This document shows, piece by piece, positions 9,425 to 18,120 of a DNA stretch of 64,000 bases. The position numbers were made by a program, and so were the translations under genes. The stretch's first letter is position 1, and each line of letters begins with the position of its first letter. The stretch is taken from assembly GCA_964480725.1 (NCBI GenBank), contig CAYZQO010000002.1, positions 100,904 to 164,903 on the forward strand. The letters are read 5' to 3'. This DNA comes from JAFGBI01 sp964480725 (GTDB lineage Bacteria; Myxococcota_A; Polyangia; Polyangiales; Polyangiaceae). The notes under the pieces are model-generated. The model was not told where the DNA came from and ran no database searches. It was given only the letters and a program-made list of their open reading frames with translations.

Positions 9425-10465
9425 ATGAAAGCAGGCCTCGTGGGCTTTGCCCAGACCGGCAAGACCACCTTCTTCAATGCCCTCACGGGCCAGCACGCCC
9501 AGACCGGTGGCGGCCGCAGCGACAAGGCCAACCTCGGCGTCATCAAGGTGCCCGACGTCCGGATCGACCGCCTGTCCTCGATCTTTTCGCCCCGGCGCAC
9601 CATCTATGCCGAGGTGCTGTTCGTCGACGTCCCCGGCTCGCGTGGCAAGGGCGGGGGGTTCGACACCGCGACCCTCAACGCGCTCCGCGAGGCGGACGCG
9701 CTGGTGCTGGTCCTCCGTGGCTTCGTCGGGATCGACGGGAGCGAGCCGGATCCGGTGCGCGAGCTCGCCGACTTCGAGTCCGAGCTCATCCTGAACGACC
9801 TGGTGATGGTCGAGCGGCGCCTTGAGCGCCTCCGGAAGGAGGCCGGGCACGATCGGGAGAAGGCGGTCCTCGATCGGCTCAACGCCGCCCTCCAGGAGGA
9901 GGTTCCCCTGCGGCGCGTCGACCTGGCCCCCGAGGACGAGCGCGAGGTTTCCTCCTTCGCCTTCCTCTCTCGGCGCCCTCTGCTGGTGGTGCTCAACGCC
10001 GCGGAGGCCGACGTGGTCCGGGGCGTTCCGCCGGAGCTCGAGGCCGCGGCGAGTGAGCGCCAGCTCGGCGTGATGATCGCTTGCGCCGCTATCGAGGCGG
10101 AGGTGGCGGTGCTCGCTCCGGAGGAGCAGCGGGAGTTCCTCGCCGATCTCGGGGTGAGCGAGCCCGCGGCCGCGCGCCTCATCCAGCGCGCCTACGAGCT
10201 GCTCGACTATGTCAGCTTCTTCACCGTCGGGGAGGACGAGGTCCGCGCGTGGCCGGTACACCGCGGCAGCAAGGCGCCGCGCGCGGCGGGGCGGGTGCAC
10301 TCCGACATCGAGCGCGGCTTCATTCGGGCCGAGGTGATGCGCTACGACGAGTTCATCGAGGTGGGGACCGAGGCTCGGATGAAGGAACTGGGCAAGCTCC
10401 GCGTCGAGGGCAAGGAGTACGTCGTCCAGGACGGCGACATCGTGCACTTCCGCTTCAACGTGTGA
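9425..10465 (+). CDS. YchF-like (Obg family) GTP/ATP-binding protein
   Basis: 346 residues. The P-loop is GFAQTGKTT (residues 7-15), switch II is DVPGS, and the base-recognition motif is NAAE (in VVLNAAEAD). This N-x-x-E replaces the usual NKxD as in YchF, a class that prefers ATP. The C-terminal 90 residues form the YchF-type TGS/DUF933 domain (ERGFIRAEV, QDGDIVHFRFNV), a ribosome-associated module. The P-loop lacks the usual NVGKS, so this is probably a divergent YchF paralogue rather than the core YchF. A GGAG lies 8 nt before the ATG. It appears monocistronic, followed by a hairpin element and a terminator. Confidence 0.85.
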   Translation: MKAGLVGFAQTGKTTFFNALTGQHAQTGGGRSDKANLGVIKVPDVRIDRLSSIFSPRRTIYAEVLFVDVPGSRGKGGGFDTATLNALREADALVLVLRGFVGIDGSEPDPVRELADFESELILNDLVMVERRLERLRKEAGHDREKAVLDRLNAALQEEVPLRRVDLAPEDEREVSSFAFLSRRPLLVVLNAAEADVVRGVPPELEAAASERQLGVMIACAAIEAEVAVLAPEEQREFLADLGVSEPAAARLIQRAYELLDYVSFFTVGEDEVRAWPVHRGSKAPRAAGRVHSDIERGFIRAEVMRYDEFIEVGTEARMKELGKLRVEGKEYVVQDGDIVHFRFNV

Positions 10466-10470
10466 CCCCA

Positions 10471-10510
10471 GAGCGGCCATCGGTTTGATTGCCGCGAGCC
10501 ATCAACGACC
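10471..10510 (+). repeat. palindromic repeat element, copy A
   Basis: This 40-bp element begins 6 bp after the YchF-like stop codon. Its core is an inverted repeat (left GCGGCCATC, loop GGTTT, right GATTGCCGC) with one mismatch. It is 31/40 identical by eye to copy B at 20538-20577. A long terminator hairpin follows 47 bp downstream. It may be part of a two-hairpin 3' end or a protein-binding site. Confidence 0.55.
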
Positions 10511-10556
10511 TGGAGCACCGAGCGAGCGGCAGATCTCGCCAGAGGCGGGCCGGGAA

Positions 10557-10598
10557 ACGCCCCCACACCCCCGGCAACCAGTGGTGCCAGGGGGGCGT
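10557..10598. terminator. bidirectional terminator hairpin
   Basis: An outer 8-bp stem (ACGCCCCC with GGGGGCGT) encloses an inner stem (ACC/GGT and GGC/GCC). AAA lies before it and TCTTT after it, so it can serve both strands. It sits between the convergent YchF-like and ROK kinase genes. Confidence 0.6.
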
Positions 10599-10666
10599 CT
10601 TTCAGGGCGCCGGCGCCGTTGGCGAACCGGTCGGTGCTCTAGGGCGTCGGCGTGCGCTGCGGTGGC

Positions 10667-11560
10667 TCACCAGAGCAGAGCCGCGCCCCGCACCCCGCTC
10701 GCGTCGCCGTGGCGAGCGCGCCGGAAGGCAGTGGCACACTCGCCGCCGAAGACATGGGCCGCCACTCGGGCCGGCAAGGTGTCGTAGATCCCCGCCAGGT
10801 TCGAGAGGCCGCCGCCCAGGACGACGACCTCGGGATCGAGGAGGTTTACCACCGTGGCGAGGGACCGCGCCAGGCGCGACTCCCAGCGTGACAGTGTTTC
10901 TGCGGCGGCGGGGTCGCCGTCGGCCGCGCGGCGCGCGATCCCCGGACCGGTCAGCTCGGACCCGGTGCGTCGCCGGTGATCGTCCACGAGCGCGGGGCCG
11001 GCGATCCACGCCTCGATGCACCCGTGCTTGCCGCACGAGCAGGCGGGCCCCGGGTACTCGTCTGGCTCTGGCCAAGGCAGCGCGTTGTGCCCCCACTCGC
11101 CGCAGACTCCGCTCGCGCCGCGCCAGGGATGCCCGTCGAGGGCCAATCCGGCGCCGCAGCCGGTCCCGATGACCGCGGCGAAGACCATCCGAGCGCCAGC
11201 CCCGGCGCCGTCCAGCGCTTCCGACGCCGCGAAGCAGTCGCCGTCGTTTGCGCAGCGGACGGGGCGCCGCAGAGCCAGCTCCAGGTCGTAGCGGAAGGCG
11301 TGGCCGTTGAGCCAGTCGCGGTTGGCGTTCTTCACCAGGTCGGAGGGGGGAACCAAGGTCCCCGGCATGCCGACGCCCACCGTCGCCGAGCCGTGCCGTG
11401 TCTCGAGGTAGCTCACCAGCTCGCTGATGATGGCGACCGTCGGCTCGTAGGCGGGGGGGGTCGCGACGCGGCGGCGCTCGACTTCGCGTCCGCCCGCGTC
11501 GAGGAACAGCGCCTCGATCTTGGAGCCCCCGACGTCGATCCCGATGCGTCCGGTCGTCAT
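10667..11560 (-). CDS. ROK-family sugar kinase (fructokinase/Mak-like)
   Basis: 297 residues. The N-terminal phosphate loop is IGIDVGGSKIE, followed by GVGMPG. The catalytic Asp lies in CANDGDC, and IGTGCGAG is the sugar-site loop. The ROK zinc motif is complete: GEWGHN followed by CSCGKHGCIE. The GEWGH-LPW arrangement is closest to E. coli Mak (manno/fructokinase) among the ROK proteins I know. The likely reaction is ATP-dependent 6-phosphorylation of a hexose in the cytoplasm, with the exact sugar unknown. No repressor-type HTH is present. It stands 85 bp from the diguanylate cyclase gene on the same strand, with no sugar transporter nearby. Confidence 0.85.
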   Translation of the reverse strand: MTTGRIGIDVGGSKIEALFLDAGGREVERRRVATPPAYEPTVAIISELVSYLETRHGSATVGVGMPGTLVPPSDLVKNANRDWLNGHAFRYDLELALRRPVRCANDGDCFAASEALDGAGAGARMVFAAVIGTGCGAGLALDGHPWRGASGVCGEWGHNALPWPEPDEYPGPACSCGKHGCIEAWIAGPALVDDHRRRTGSELTGPGIARRAADGDPAAAETLSRWESRLARSLATVVNLLDPEVVVLGGGLSNLAGIYDTLPARVAAHVFGGECATAFRRARHGDASGVRGAALLW

Positions 11561-11645
11561 CCGGTCCGAGCCTACTCGAGCGAACGCGATCCACGAACCG
11601 CCCAGGCGCCCCGCCGCCGCGCGGGGCCGCCCGTGCTAACCCGGG

Positions 11646-12866
11646 TCAGTCGCTGGCCACCACGCGGTTGCGGCCGCCATTCTTGGCGGCGTAGAGGCGA
11701 CGGTCCGCCACTTCGACGAGCTCCTGCCCCCCGTGCTCGTCGCGCGGCTGGAGCGCCGCGCACCCCACGCTGACCGAGATGGGGATGAGGTTGCCCTCGT
11801 GGTGGACCGGGGACGTCGCGATGGCCGCGCGCAGCCGCTCCCCCACCCGGGCGACGGCCTTGAGGTTTGAGCTCCGGAGGATCACGACGAACTCTTCCCC
11901 GCCCACGCGCGCGAAGACGTCCTCCGTTCGGAGTCGCTGGGCCACGATCCCTGCCACCTGCCGGAGCACCGCGTCCCCCGCGGGGTGCCCGTGGGTGTCG
12001 TTCACGCGCTTGAAATGGTCGAGGTCGAAGAGCACGAGCCCCACGTCCGCCCCGTGCCGCTGGGCGTAGGCCACCTCCGCGTTCAGCCGCTCCTCGAAAT
12101 GCTGGCGGTTGTAGGCGCCCGTCAGCGCGTCCCGCTTGCTGGATTCGTAGAGCTGCCGGAGCATCTCCTCCTGGTGTGCGTCCGCGCAGGTGTAGCGGAA
12201 AGCGGCGCGTGGACCGAGTTGCAGGGTGTCGCCGTCGCTCAGGGCCGCCGTCGCCACGCGGACGCCGTTCACGAACGTGCCGTTCCGCGAGTCGCGATCC
12301 TCGGCGACGTAGCGGCCGCCACGTCGGTACAGGGAGGCGTGGACCCGGCTCACCCCGGGGTCGTTCACGGAGAGCCCATCCGGCGGGTGGCGGCCGACCA
12401 GCACGATGTCACCCTCGAGCGCGACGACCTCTCCAGCCTGGGGTCCGTCGAGGCGGAGCAGCAGCACGCGATCGCGGGCGGTGGGGATCAGCGGGACGAT
12501 GTCGACCTCGGTCGATCGGTCTGGGTCCGTGTCGCGGCCGTCGTCGGGCAGGAGCGATCGGAAGACGAGCGAGCCTCGCCCGCTCGACAGCGGGGGATCG
12601 GACAGGCGCGCGATCCGGGCGGGGTCGACGGCCAAGATGCGCACCGAGGCTGCGTTGGAGGGGGGCTCGGGGGGCATCAACGGCGCGCGGGCCCCGTCCC
12701 CACTGATGGACTCGGGTGCCAGCTCGGGCTCACGGACGGCGGGCATCGCCGGGTCCGTCACCACCCGCTCGGCGGCGCGACGATCGGTCAGCGCTTGTTC
12801 GGCGGCAGGGCTCGCCGCCGGATGGCACGGGGATCGGTTTTCGGGCGCCGCCACGCGGCGGAGCAT
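11646..12866 (-). CDS. FHA-GGDEF diguanylate cyclase
   Basis: 406 residues. Residues 1-120 are low-complexity. Residues about 135-215 are an FHA domain with VGRH, SRVHA and SRNGTFVNG intact. Residues about 230-406 are a GGDEF domain with DALTGAYNR, FDLDHFKRVND and an active-site GGEEF near residue 320. An RxxD inhibitory site (RTED) lies five residues before GGEEF, so product inhibition by c-di-GMP is expected. The enzyme makes c-di-GMP from two GTP. There is no membrane segment, so it is cytoplasmic. The kinase gene upstream on the same strand (84 bp away) could supply the phosphothreonine signal. Confidence 0.9.
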   Translation of the reverse strand: MLRRVAAPENRSPCHPAASPAAEQALTDRRAAERVVTDPAMPAVREPELAPESISGDGARAPLMPPEPPSNAASVRILAVDPARIARLSDPPLSSGRGSLVFRSLLPDDGRDTDPDRSTEVDIVPLIPTARDRVLLLRLDGPQAGEVVALEGDIVLVGRHPPDGLSVNDPGVSRVHASLYRRGGRYVAEDRDSRNGTFVNGVRVATAALSDGDTLQLGPRAAFRYTCADAHQEEMLRQLYESSKRDALTGAYNRQHFEERLNAEVAYAQRHGADVGLVLFDLDHFKRVNDTHGHPAGDAVLRQVAGIVAQRLRTEDVFARVGGEEFVVILRSSNLKAVARVGERLRAAIATSPVHHEGNLIPISVSVGCAALQPRDEHGGQELVEVADRRLYAAKNGGRNRVVASD

Positions 12867-12950
12867 GCCACGACTGGCTCCGTCCCGTCAGAACCGCGCG
12901 CTGGTGCGGCGCACTCGGTCGATCCCGGATGCGCACGCGCCGTGGCGCGC

Positions 12951-14357
12951 TCACAAGCACTCGGCGCGGAATCGCTTGATCCCCCGCTCGTCGAGCCGGT
13001 AGGGGGGCTCGCAGTCCGCCTCGGTCGGCGTCGGCGGTGCGTTTGCGTCGGCCTCGCGCGCGGCCCCACCGCGGAGGTCGCGGGGGCTCCACGGTGCGAG
13101 GGTCCCGGGTGCCCCGAGCTCCGGCCGCCGGACCGTCGTGCCGGCGTCCACCGGGTCCGTGAACTCGCGGTCCGGAGACGGGTCGGGCGGCGCCGGCACG
13201 GGCACCACCACCGGCTCCCCTCCGCCGACCACATCGTTCGAATCGGCGCCGCCGAGGGCCGCCGGGGCGCCGTCGCTCGGCGGGCGATGGCGGGTCAGCG
13301 CAAGCGTCGCGAACGCGGCGAGTAGGAGCGCCGCCCCCAGGAGGGCCAACCACCACCCGGAGCGTCCGGGCGTGATCGATCGGCGATGGCTCACGCGGAG
13401 TGCGGCGGACGTGGTCCCTTGGGCGGAGGCGCGAGTCTCGTCACCGTCCGGGATGGAGAGTGCCGGGGTCTGCACCGGAAGGCCTCTCATGCCCTCGCGC
13501 AGCGCGTCGCGCATCTCGACGGCCGAACCGAAGCGGCGGCGCTGATGGTGGGCGAGCGCCCGGTCGATGACCACCGCCACCGAGTCGGGGACGTCGGGGC
13601 AGAGCTCGCGGATGGGTCGTGCCTCGTGCGTCATCGCCATCGCGAGCGCCTCGTTCGCCGTGTCGGCCTCGTGCACGAGCCGTCCGGTGAGCAGCGCGAA
13701 GAGGACGGCCCCGACGGCCCAAAGGTCCGTCCGGGCGTCGACCTCCTCCCAGCGCCCGCGCGCCTGCTCCGGGGCCATGTACGCTGGCGTCCCCATGCTC
13801 ATGCCGCTGCGGGTCGTCGTGGTGCGGGCGTCGGGATCGCGCAGCCGCGCGATGCCGAAGTCCAGCACCTTGAGGACTCCGTCGCGCGTGATGAAGAGGT
13901 TCTCCGGCTTGATATCCCGATGCACAATCCCCTTGTCGTGCGCCGCGGCGAGCACGTCGAGGACCTGCTCGCCGATCCAGAGGACCTCGGCCTGGTCCAG
14001 CCGTCGGGATTTGCGGCTCCACCGGGCGTTGACGGTTTCACCGTCGAGCAGCTCCATCACCAGGAAGACGGCCCCGTCCCCGGTCACGTCATCGTCGTCG
14101 ACCCGGACCGCTCCGGGGTGGCCGACGGTGTTAGCGACGTACCCCTCACGGAGGAAGCGCGTGCGGATGTCGGGATCGACGGACAGCTCGGGGTGCAGGA
14201 CCTTGATCGCGGCGCGCTTGTTGTTGCGGTGCAGCCCGACGTACACCGCGGCCGTCCCGCCCACCCCGATCAGGCGCTGGATGGACCATTTTCCGGCCAG
14301 GACCGTGCCGACGCGGCGCTGGGCTCGCTCAGTCAGGCTGGGTGCGCGCTCAGACAT
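12951..14357 (-). CDS. membrane Ser/Thr protein kinase (Hanks type)
   Basis: 468 residues. The kinase domain spans about 17-280 with a Gly-rich loop (IGVGGTAAVYVG), AIKVLHPE (catalytic Lys), HRDIKPEN catalytic loop, DFGIARL and MGTPAYMAPEQA. A TM helix follows (about 335-360, WWLALLGAALLLAAF), then a Pro/Asp-rich extracytoplasmic stretch. The C-terminus, PPYRLDERGIKRFRAECL, is a short Cys-ended tail I associate with myxobacterial kinases. It is upstream of the FHA-GGDEF gene on the same strand and divergent from frr. A PP2C phosphatase lies 1.3 kb away. Confidence 0.9.
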   Translation of the reverse strand: MSERAPSLTERAQRRVGTVLAGKWSIQRLIGVGGTAAVYVGLHRNNKRAAIKVLHPELSVDPDIRTRFLREGYVANTVGHPGAVRVDDDDVTGDGAVFLVMELLDGETVNARWSRKSRRLDQAEVLWIGEQVLDVLAAAHDKGIVHRDIKPENLFITRDGVLKVLDFGIARLRDPDARTTTTRSGMSMGTPAYMAPEQARGRWEEVDARTDLWAVGAVLFALLTGRLVHEADTANEALAMAMTHEARPIRELCPDVPDSVAVVIDRALAHHQRRRFGSAVEMRDALREGMRGLPVQTPALSIPDGDETRASAQGTTSAALRVSHRRSITPGRSGWWLALLGAALLLAAFATLALTRHRPPSDGAPAALGGADSNDVVGGGEPVVVPVPAPPDPSPDREFTDPVDAGTTVRRPELGAPGTLAPWSPRDLRGGAAREADANAPPTPTEADCEPPYRLDERGIKRFRAECL

Positions 14358-14634
14358 CGGACCGATGGCGGGCAGTTCGATTCCACCATGACAGCGCGCT
14401 GGGCAGGTGGGAAGGCAGGGCGGCTCGACCGGGGCCGCCGAGGCGGTTCTGGCCCCGTGGCCCGGGCTTGGTGGTCACTCGAACCGCGCAGCGCCGCCGC
14501 TCGTGCGCCGCGGCGACGGTCGGCTCGCGGCCGGCACTGGCGCGGGCCCCGGGGTGCGGCGCGCGAGGCGGGGGATGGGGTCGCGAAGCGACCGGACCGG
14601 TGTTATAGAGGCAGCCCATCGAGAGGGCAGGACG

Positions 14635-15192
14635 ATGATCGACGAAGTAATCGGTGAGCTCAGCGCCACGATGGGGAAGGCGATCGAGGCGCTGAAGCGC
14701 GACCTCGCCAAGCTCCGCACTGGGCGCGCCACGGCCGCCATGCTGGACTCGGTCCGCGTCGACTACTACGGCCAGACCACGCCCATCGCGCAAATGGCGA
14801 CCGTGGCGGTCCCCGAGCCGCGCCTGATCACGGTGAAGCCGTGGGAGAAGAAGCAGGTGCAGGCGATCGACCGGGCGATCCGGGAGAGCGATCTTGGCTT
14901 CAACCCTCAGGTGGACGGGGACCTGATCCGGATCCCGGTCCCACCGTTGAGCGAGGAGCGCCGCCGCGACCTGGTGAAGGTTGCCAAGCGCACCGGTGAG
15001 GAGACGAAGGTCGCCATTCGCAAGGCGCGGCACGAGTGCCTCGACATGCTCAACGAGATCAAGAAGGACGGCGCCGCGAGCGAGGACCAGGTCGAACGGG
15101 CCAAGAAACGGGCCGAGGATCTGGTGCACGACGCGGTGGCGGACGTCGACGTCGTGGTGTCCACCAAGGAGAAGGACATCCTCGTCGTTTGA
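14635..15192 (+). CDS. frr: ribosome recycling factor
   Basis: 185 residues, the usual length. RRF hallmarks are clear: LRTGRA near residue 28, MLDSVRVDYYG, the VKPWEK segment, DLGFNPQVDGDLIRIPVPPL and RKARHE. The product splits post-termination ribosomes with EF-G. A GAGAGGGCAGG lies just before the ATG, and a possible extended -10 (TGTTATAGA, 14601-14609) lies 26 bp upstream of the start. The usual neighbours rpsB, tsf and pyrH are absent: upstream is a divergent kinase gene and downstream a PP2C gene. Confidence 0.97.
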   Translation: MIDEVIGELSATMGKAIEALKRDLAKLRTGRATAAMLDSVRVDYYGQTTPIAQMATVAVPEPRLITVKPWEKKQVQAIDRAIRESDLGFNPQVDGDLIRIPVPPLSEERRRDLVKVAKRTGEETKVAIRKARHECLDMLNEIKKDGAASEDQVERAKKRAEDLVHDAVADVDVVVSTKEKDILVV

Positions 15193-15626
15193 GCTCTGAC
15201 GCACGGCGTGCCGCGGCTCGTGCACCGGCGCGCGGAGCGGGCTTGGGTAGACTTTCGTCAAGCCTGATGGGAGGCCTCGGAGCCGCGACTGGCTCGTGCG
15301 AGGGCACCGTCCGCTGCCGTGCTGGCCCCCGCGGTCATCGCGGAACGGGGCTCGCGTCTGTCGCCGGGCGCGAAGTCCTCCGCGCTCGCTGTCGGCGCGG
15401 CCGTCGGTCCGGGCTCGGCGTGGCCGGTCTTTTCGCGATCTGTGCCGCTCGCCGGCGCCCTCCGGTAAGAAGCGCACGGGGCAGCGGTCCCGGGCTGAGT
15501 CCTGCCACGGGAGCGAGCGCGGGAGGGGGCCGCCCCTCGTGGGCGGTTGGCGCTTGCCTTGACAATACGGGGGCGGCCGTGAAACCTTCGAGGGCTGACA
15601 TCGCGATATAGGCCCTGGGGCGTCGA
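15193..15626. other. intergenic, no gene seen
   Basis: 434 bp between frr and the PP2C gene. A TTGACA stands at 15559-15564, but the bases at the -10 distance (AAACCT) are a poor match, so I do not call a promoter. Reading frames here have no gene-like composition. Confidence 0.4.
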
Positions 15627-16643
15627 GTGACCGAGGAGAAGGAAGTTCGCCTGCGCGCGGTGGCTGCTGGTATCAGCGACGTCGGACTCCAGCGTGACCA
15701 CAACGAGGACAGCTTCGCGATCCTCAACGATCAGGAGCTCTACGTGGTCGCGGACGGCATGGGGGGGCACCGGGCGGGCGACGTTGCCAGTCGACTGGCA
15801 ACCGACGCCATCGTCGACTTCTTCCGTGCCACGGCCGTCGAGGACGTGACCTGGCCGTTCCATTTCGACTCCCGGCTCTCCGAGGAGGAGAACCGGCTCC
15901 TCACCGGCGTCCGCATCGCGAACCGCCAGATCATTGAGCGGAGCACGCGCCTGCGGGAGTGCCACGGCATGGGCACCACGGTGGTGGGGGCGCTCTTCAG
16001 TGCGAAGAAGCGGCGGATGTACATCGGGCACGTCGGGGACAGCCGTGCGTACCGGATCCGGGGCGGCGAGATCCGCCAAATGACGCGGGATCACTCGCTG
16101 GTGAACGACTACCTGCTGGCGATGCCCGAGCTCACCGAGGAGCAGCGCAGCGAGCTACCCAAGAACGTCATCACTCGGGCGCTTGGCATGCAAGACCACG
16201 TGACGGTCGATCTGCAGAGCGACGAGTGTGAGGTCGGCGATCTGTACGTGCTGTGCTCGGACGGTCTCAGCGGGATGATCGACGATCAGGAGATCCTGTC
16301 GGTCGCCCTCGCGACGCCCGATCTGCACGATGCTTGCCGGCGCCTGGTCGGGATGGCGAACGAGCACGGTGGTGAGGACAACATCACCGCGGTGATCGTC
16401 CGGATCGAGGCCCCCTCACCAGGGTCCGCCGCCGCGGGGTCCGCGGCGAGCGGGGGCGAGCGGGCCCCTGAGGGCGTGCCGGACGCGACCGTCGCCGTGC
16501 CTAGCGCCGACGGCTCGCCGAGTGTGGAGCCGGCGCTGACTGCGGGAACCGCGGCGCCCGCCGGGGACGGGGCCGCTCCGGCCATCGGCGAGGCCCGGGC
16601 AGGCGGCGCCCCTGCGGCGACCAGGGACCCCGCGGCAAGCTGA
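15627..16643 (+). CDS. PP2C-family Ser/Thr phosphatase (Stp/PrpC-like)
   Basis: 338 residues from GTG. The PP2C metal-binding motifs are all present: RDHNEDSF (Asp near residue 26), ADGMGGH, GMGTTV, GHVGDSRAYR, DHSLV, SDGLSGM and GGEDNIT. The enzyme removes phosphate from pSer/pThr and typically reverses Hanks-type kinases. Residues about 265-338 are a Pro/Ala/Gly/Ser tail, probably disordered, and no TM helix is seen. The kinase gene at 12951-14357 is the nearest candidate partner. A strong hairpin lies downstream. Confidence 0.92.
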   Translation: MTEEKEVRLRAVAAGISDVGLQRDHNEDSFAILNDQELYVVADGMGGHRAGDVASRLATDAIVDFFRATAVEDVTWPFHFDSRLSEEENRLLTGVRIANRQIIERSTRLRECHGMGTTVVGALFSAKKRRMYIGHVGDSRAYRIRGGEIRQMTRDHSLVNDYLLAMPELTEEQRSELPKNVITRALGMQDHVTVDLQSDECEVGDLYVLCSDGLSGMIDDQEILSVALATPDLHDACRRLVGMANEHGGEDNITAVIVRIEAPSPGSAAAGSAASGGERAPEGVPDATVAVPSADGSPSVEPALTAGTAAPAGDGAAPAIGEARAGGAPAATRDPAAS

Positions 16644-16791
16644 GCGGCTCCTCCCTGGGCCCTGGTGTCGGTGGGCCGGGTTTCCCGCGGTTTGGGCCCC
16701 GGTAGGCTGGGCTTCACCGTAGACGCGGCCCCGTCACGGCGGTCGCGGGAGTCCTCCGTCGCGACGCCACCGAGCCCCCTGGCGGGGCGTC

Positions 16792-16820
16792 GGCTCGACG
16801 CGCGCCGCCCGCGTCGAGCC
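16792..16820. terminator. terminator-like hairpin
   Basis: A perfect 11-bp stem (GGCTCGACGCG with CGCGTCGAGCC) around a 7-nt loop sits between the convergent PP2C and lipoprotein genes. There is no U-tract. A GCGTACGG direct repeat follows at about 16830-16851. Confidence 0.55.
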
Positions 16821-16860
16821 CACGGTGGCGCGTACGGTAGAGCGTACGGGAGAGAGCGCC

Positions 16861-17442
16861 TCAGCTCTCGCAGTTCTCGAGGATGAACGTGGCGCCGAAA
16901 TCGCAGGAGGTCCCCGTGGACGAGCCCGCGCGCGAGTCCGTGCAGGTGGCCGAAGCCCAGACCTTGCCGTCGCCGATCTCCTGGACCGCCGACACCGAGA
17001 TGGTGCAGGTGCTCGAGGAGACGTTGTCCGCAGCCGGCGCGTAGAAACCGAGTGAGCCGGTCCCCGAGTAAGTGCCCTCGCCGGTCTGTGCCACCTGACC
17101 GCTCACGAAGAACGACGTACCCTGCTTGATCGAGCCTTGGATCGCGTATCCCGTTCCAGACTTCCGCACCGAGCAGGCGACGTCCGCGCCCGACTTTCCG
17201 TCCTCGACCCGCGTGCCGACCGTCGTCTCCGTCGTCGGGTTGCCGTCTGCGGGGATGAGGTAGGGCCCGACGCCGCAACCGTTGGTGAGGGGGGAAACGC
17301 GCGAGGAGGCTCGCGGAGCGGGCCCCGGCGAGTCCGTGCAGGCGAGCGTCACCAGAGCGGCGACGGCGGTGAGAGAGAGGGAGGAGCGCGCTCGCCACGA
17401 GCGCGGGTGAGCCAGGCAAGGTGCAGGGTGTCGGCGGTTCAT
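16861..17442 (-). CDS. putative lipoprotein of unknown function
   Basis: 193 residues. An Arg-rich n-region is followed by SLSLTAVAALVTLAC, a lipobox with Cys near residue 35. The mature domain is beta-rich with paired Cys (NGCG, VACS, STCTI, ATCTD, TSCDF, ENCES) that could form disulfides in the periplasm or at the surface. I do not recognise the family. The ATG at 17442 has a GAAGGGGA about 7 nt upstream, which makes it preferable to the longer frame that continues upstream. It is convergent with the PP2C gene. Confidence 0.75.
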   Translation of the reverse strand: MNRRHPAPCLAHPRSWRARSSLSLTAVAALVTLACTDSPGPAPRASSRVSPLTNGCGVGPYLIPADGNPTTETTVGTRVEDGKSGADVACSVRKSGTGYAIQGSIKQGTSFFVSGQVAQTGEGTYSGTGSLGFYAPAADNVSSSTCTISVSAVQEIGDGKVWASATCTDSRAGSSTGTSCDFGATFILENCES

Positions 17443-17755
17443 GGGGCTTCCCCTTCGGAGTATCCTACCTGGAACCCCTTTAGCCCAATCCCCCATCGAA
17501 GCGAAATGGGCTCCTGCCCCTTGGGGCGCGGCCGCGGCGTGGGTCCTGGAGGATTTCCCGACGTCCGACCGCCGGACGGGGCCACGAGCCCCGCGGCTGC
17601 TCGGGGCCGTTTCGGCTCGCGGACAGGACCCGGCGGCAGGGCCGGGGCCCGCCTCGTGCGGGCGCGGCCAACGGCCGCCAACCGCGTCGCCGGCCTCGCG
17701 ACAGGTCACGCTCGCGGCGGCGTCCGCTGCTCGCCAGCGGGCGGCGCCGCGTTCG
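17443..17755. other. intergenic, no gene seen
   Basis: 313 bp between the lipoprotein gene start and tRNA-His. It should carry the lipoprotein promoter (minus strand) and the tRNA 3' trailer. Nothing else is recognisable. Confidence 0.4.
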
Positions 17756-17828
17756 GGTGAGTGACGGGGATCGAACCCGCGACACCTGGAGCCACAATCC
17801 AGTGCTCTACCACTGAGCTACACCCACC
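17756..17828 (-). tRNA. tRNA-His (GTG anticodon)
   Basis: The cloverleaf reads on the minus strand. Acceptor GTGGGTG pairs with CACTCAC, preceded by the tRNA-His-specific extra G(-1), which faces C73. The D-arm has GCTC/GAGC, the anticodon stem CTGGA/TCCAG has loop TTGTGGC (GTG), and the T-arm is GCGGG-TTCGATC-CCCGT-like. CCA is not encoded. Confidence 0.93.
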
Positions 17829-18120
17829 GGGGTCGGTCCGGCATCCGCGGCTGCGGCCCGGACCGCTGTTGGCGCTCGGGTCTAGTCCAGCTCTCCGGTC
17901 TCGGCAAGGGCTGGGTCCCGCCGCCACGGTGGGTTCCCGTTCCGCGCCCGCCGGACGCGTCCGACGCCCCGCGCCTCGGCCCCCCGTCGGCTCCGCGGGG
18001 CGGACGGCCTGGTTTACTCGGCGGGGCATGCCGCGATACCCTGGTCTGGTTGGGCGTGGCGGGCGCGGGGCGGCACGGGACGGCGCCCGGGGGCCCCGCC
18101 GGTGGAAGGGGCCGACGTCG

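Noticed and set aside
15559..15590. TTGACA upstream of the PP2C gene as a promoter
   Set aside because: The -10 position reads AAACCT and no better hexamer lies at 16-19 bp.
17761..18120. N-terminal extension of the cache/HAMP sensor starting in tRNA-His
   Set aside because: The reading TGIEPATPG...STTELHPPG is the familiar translated-tRNA artefact; the real start is the ATG at 18121.
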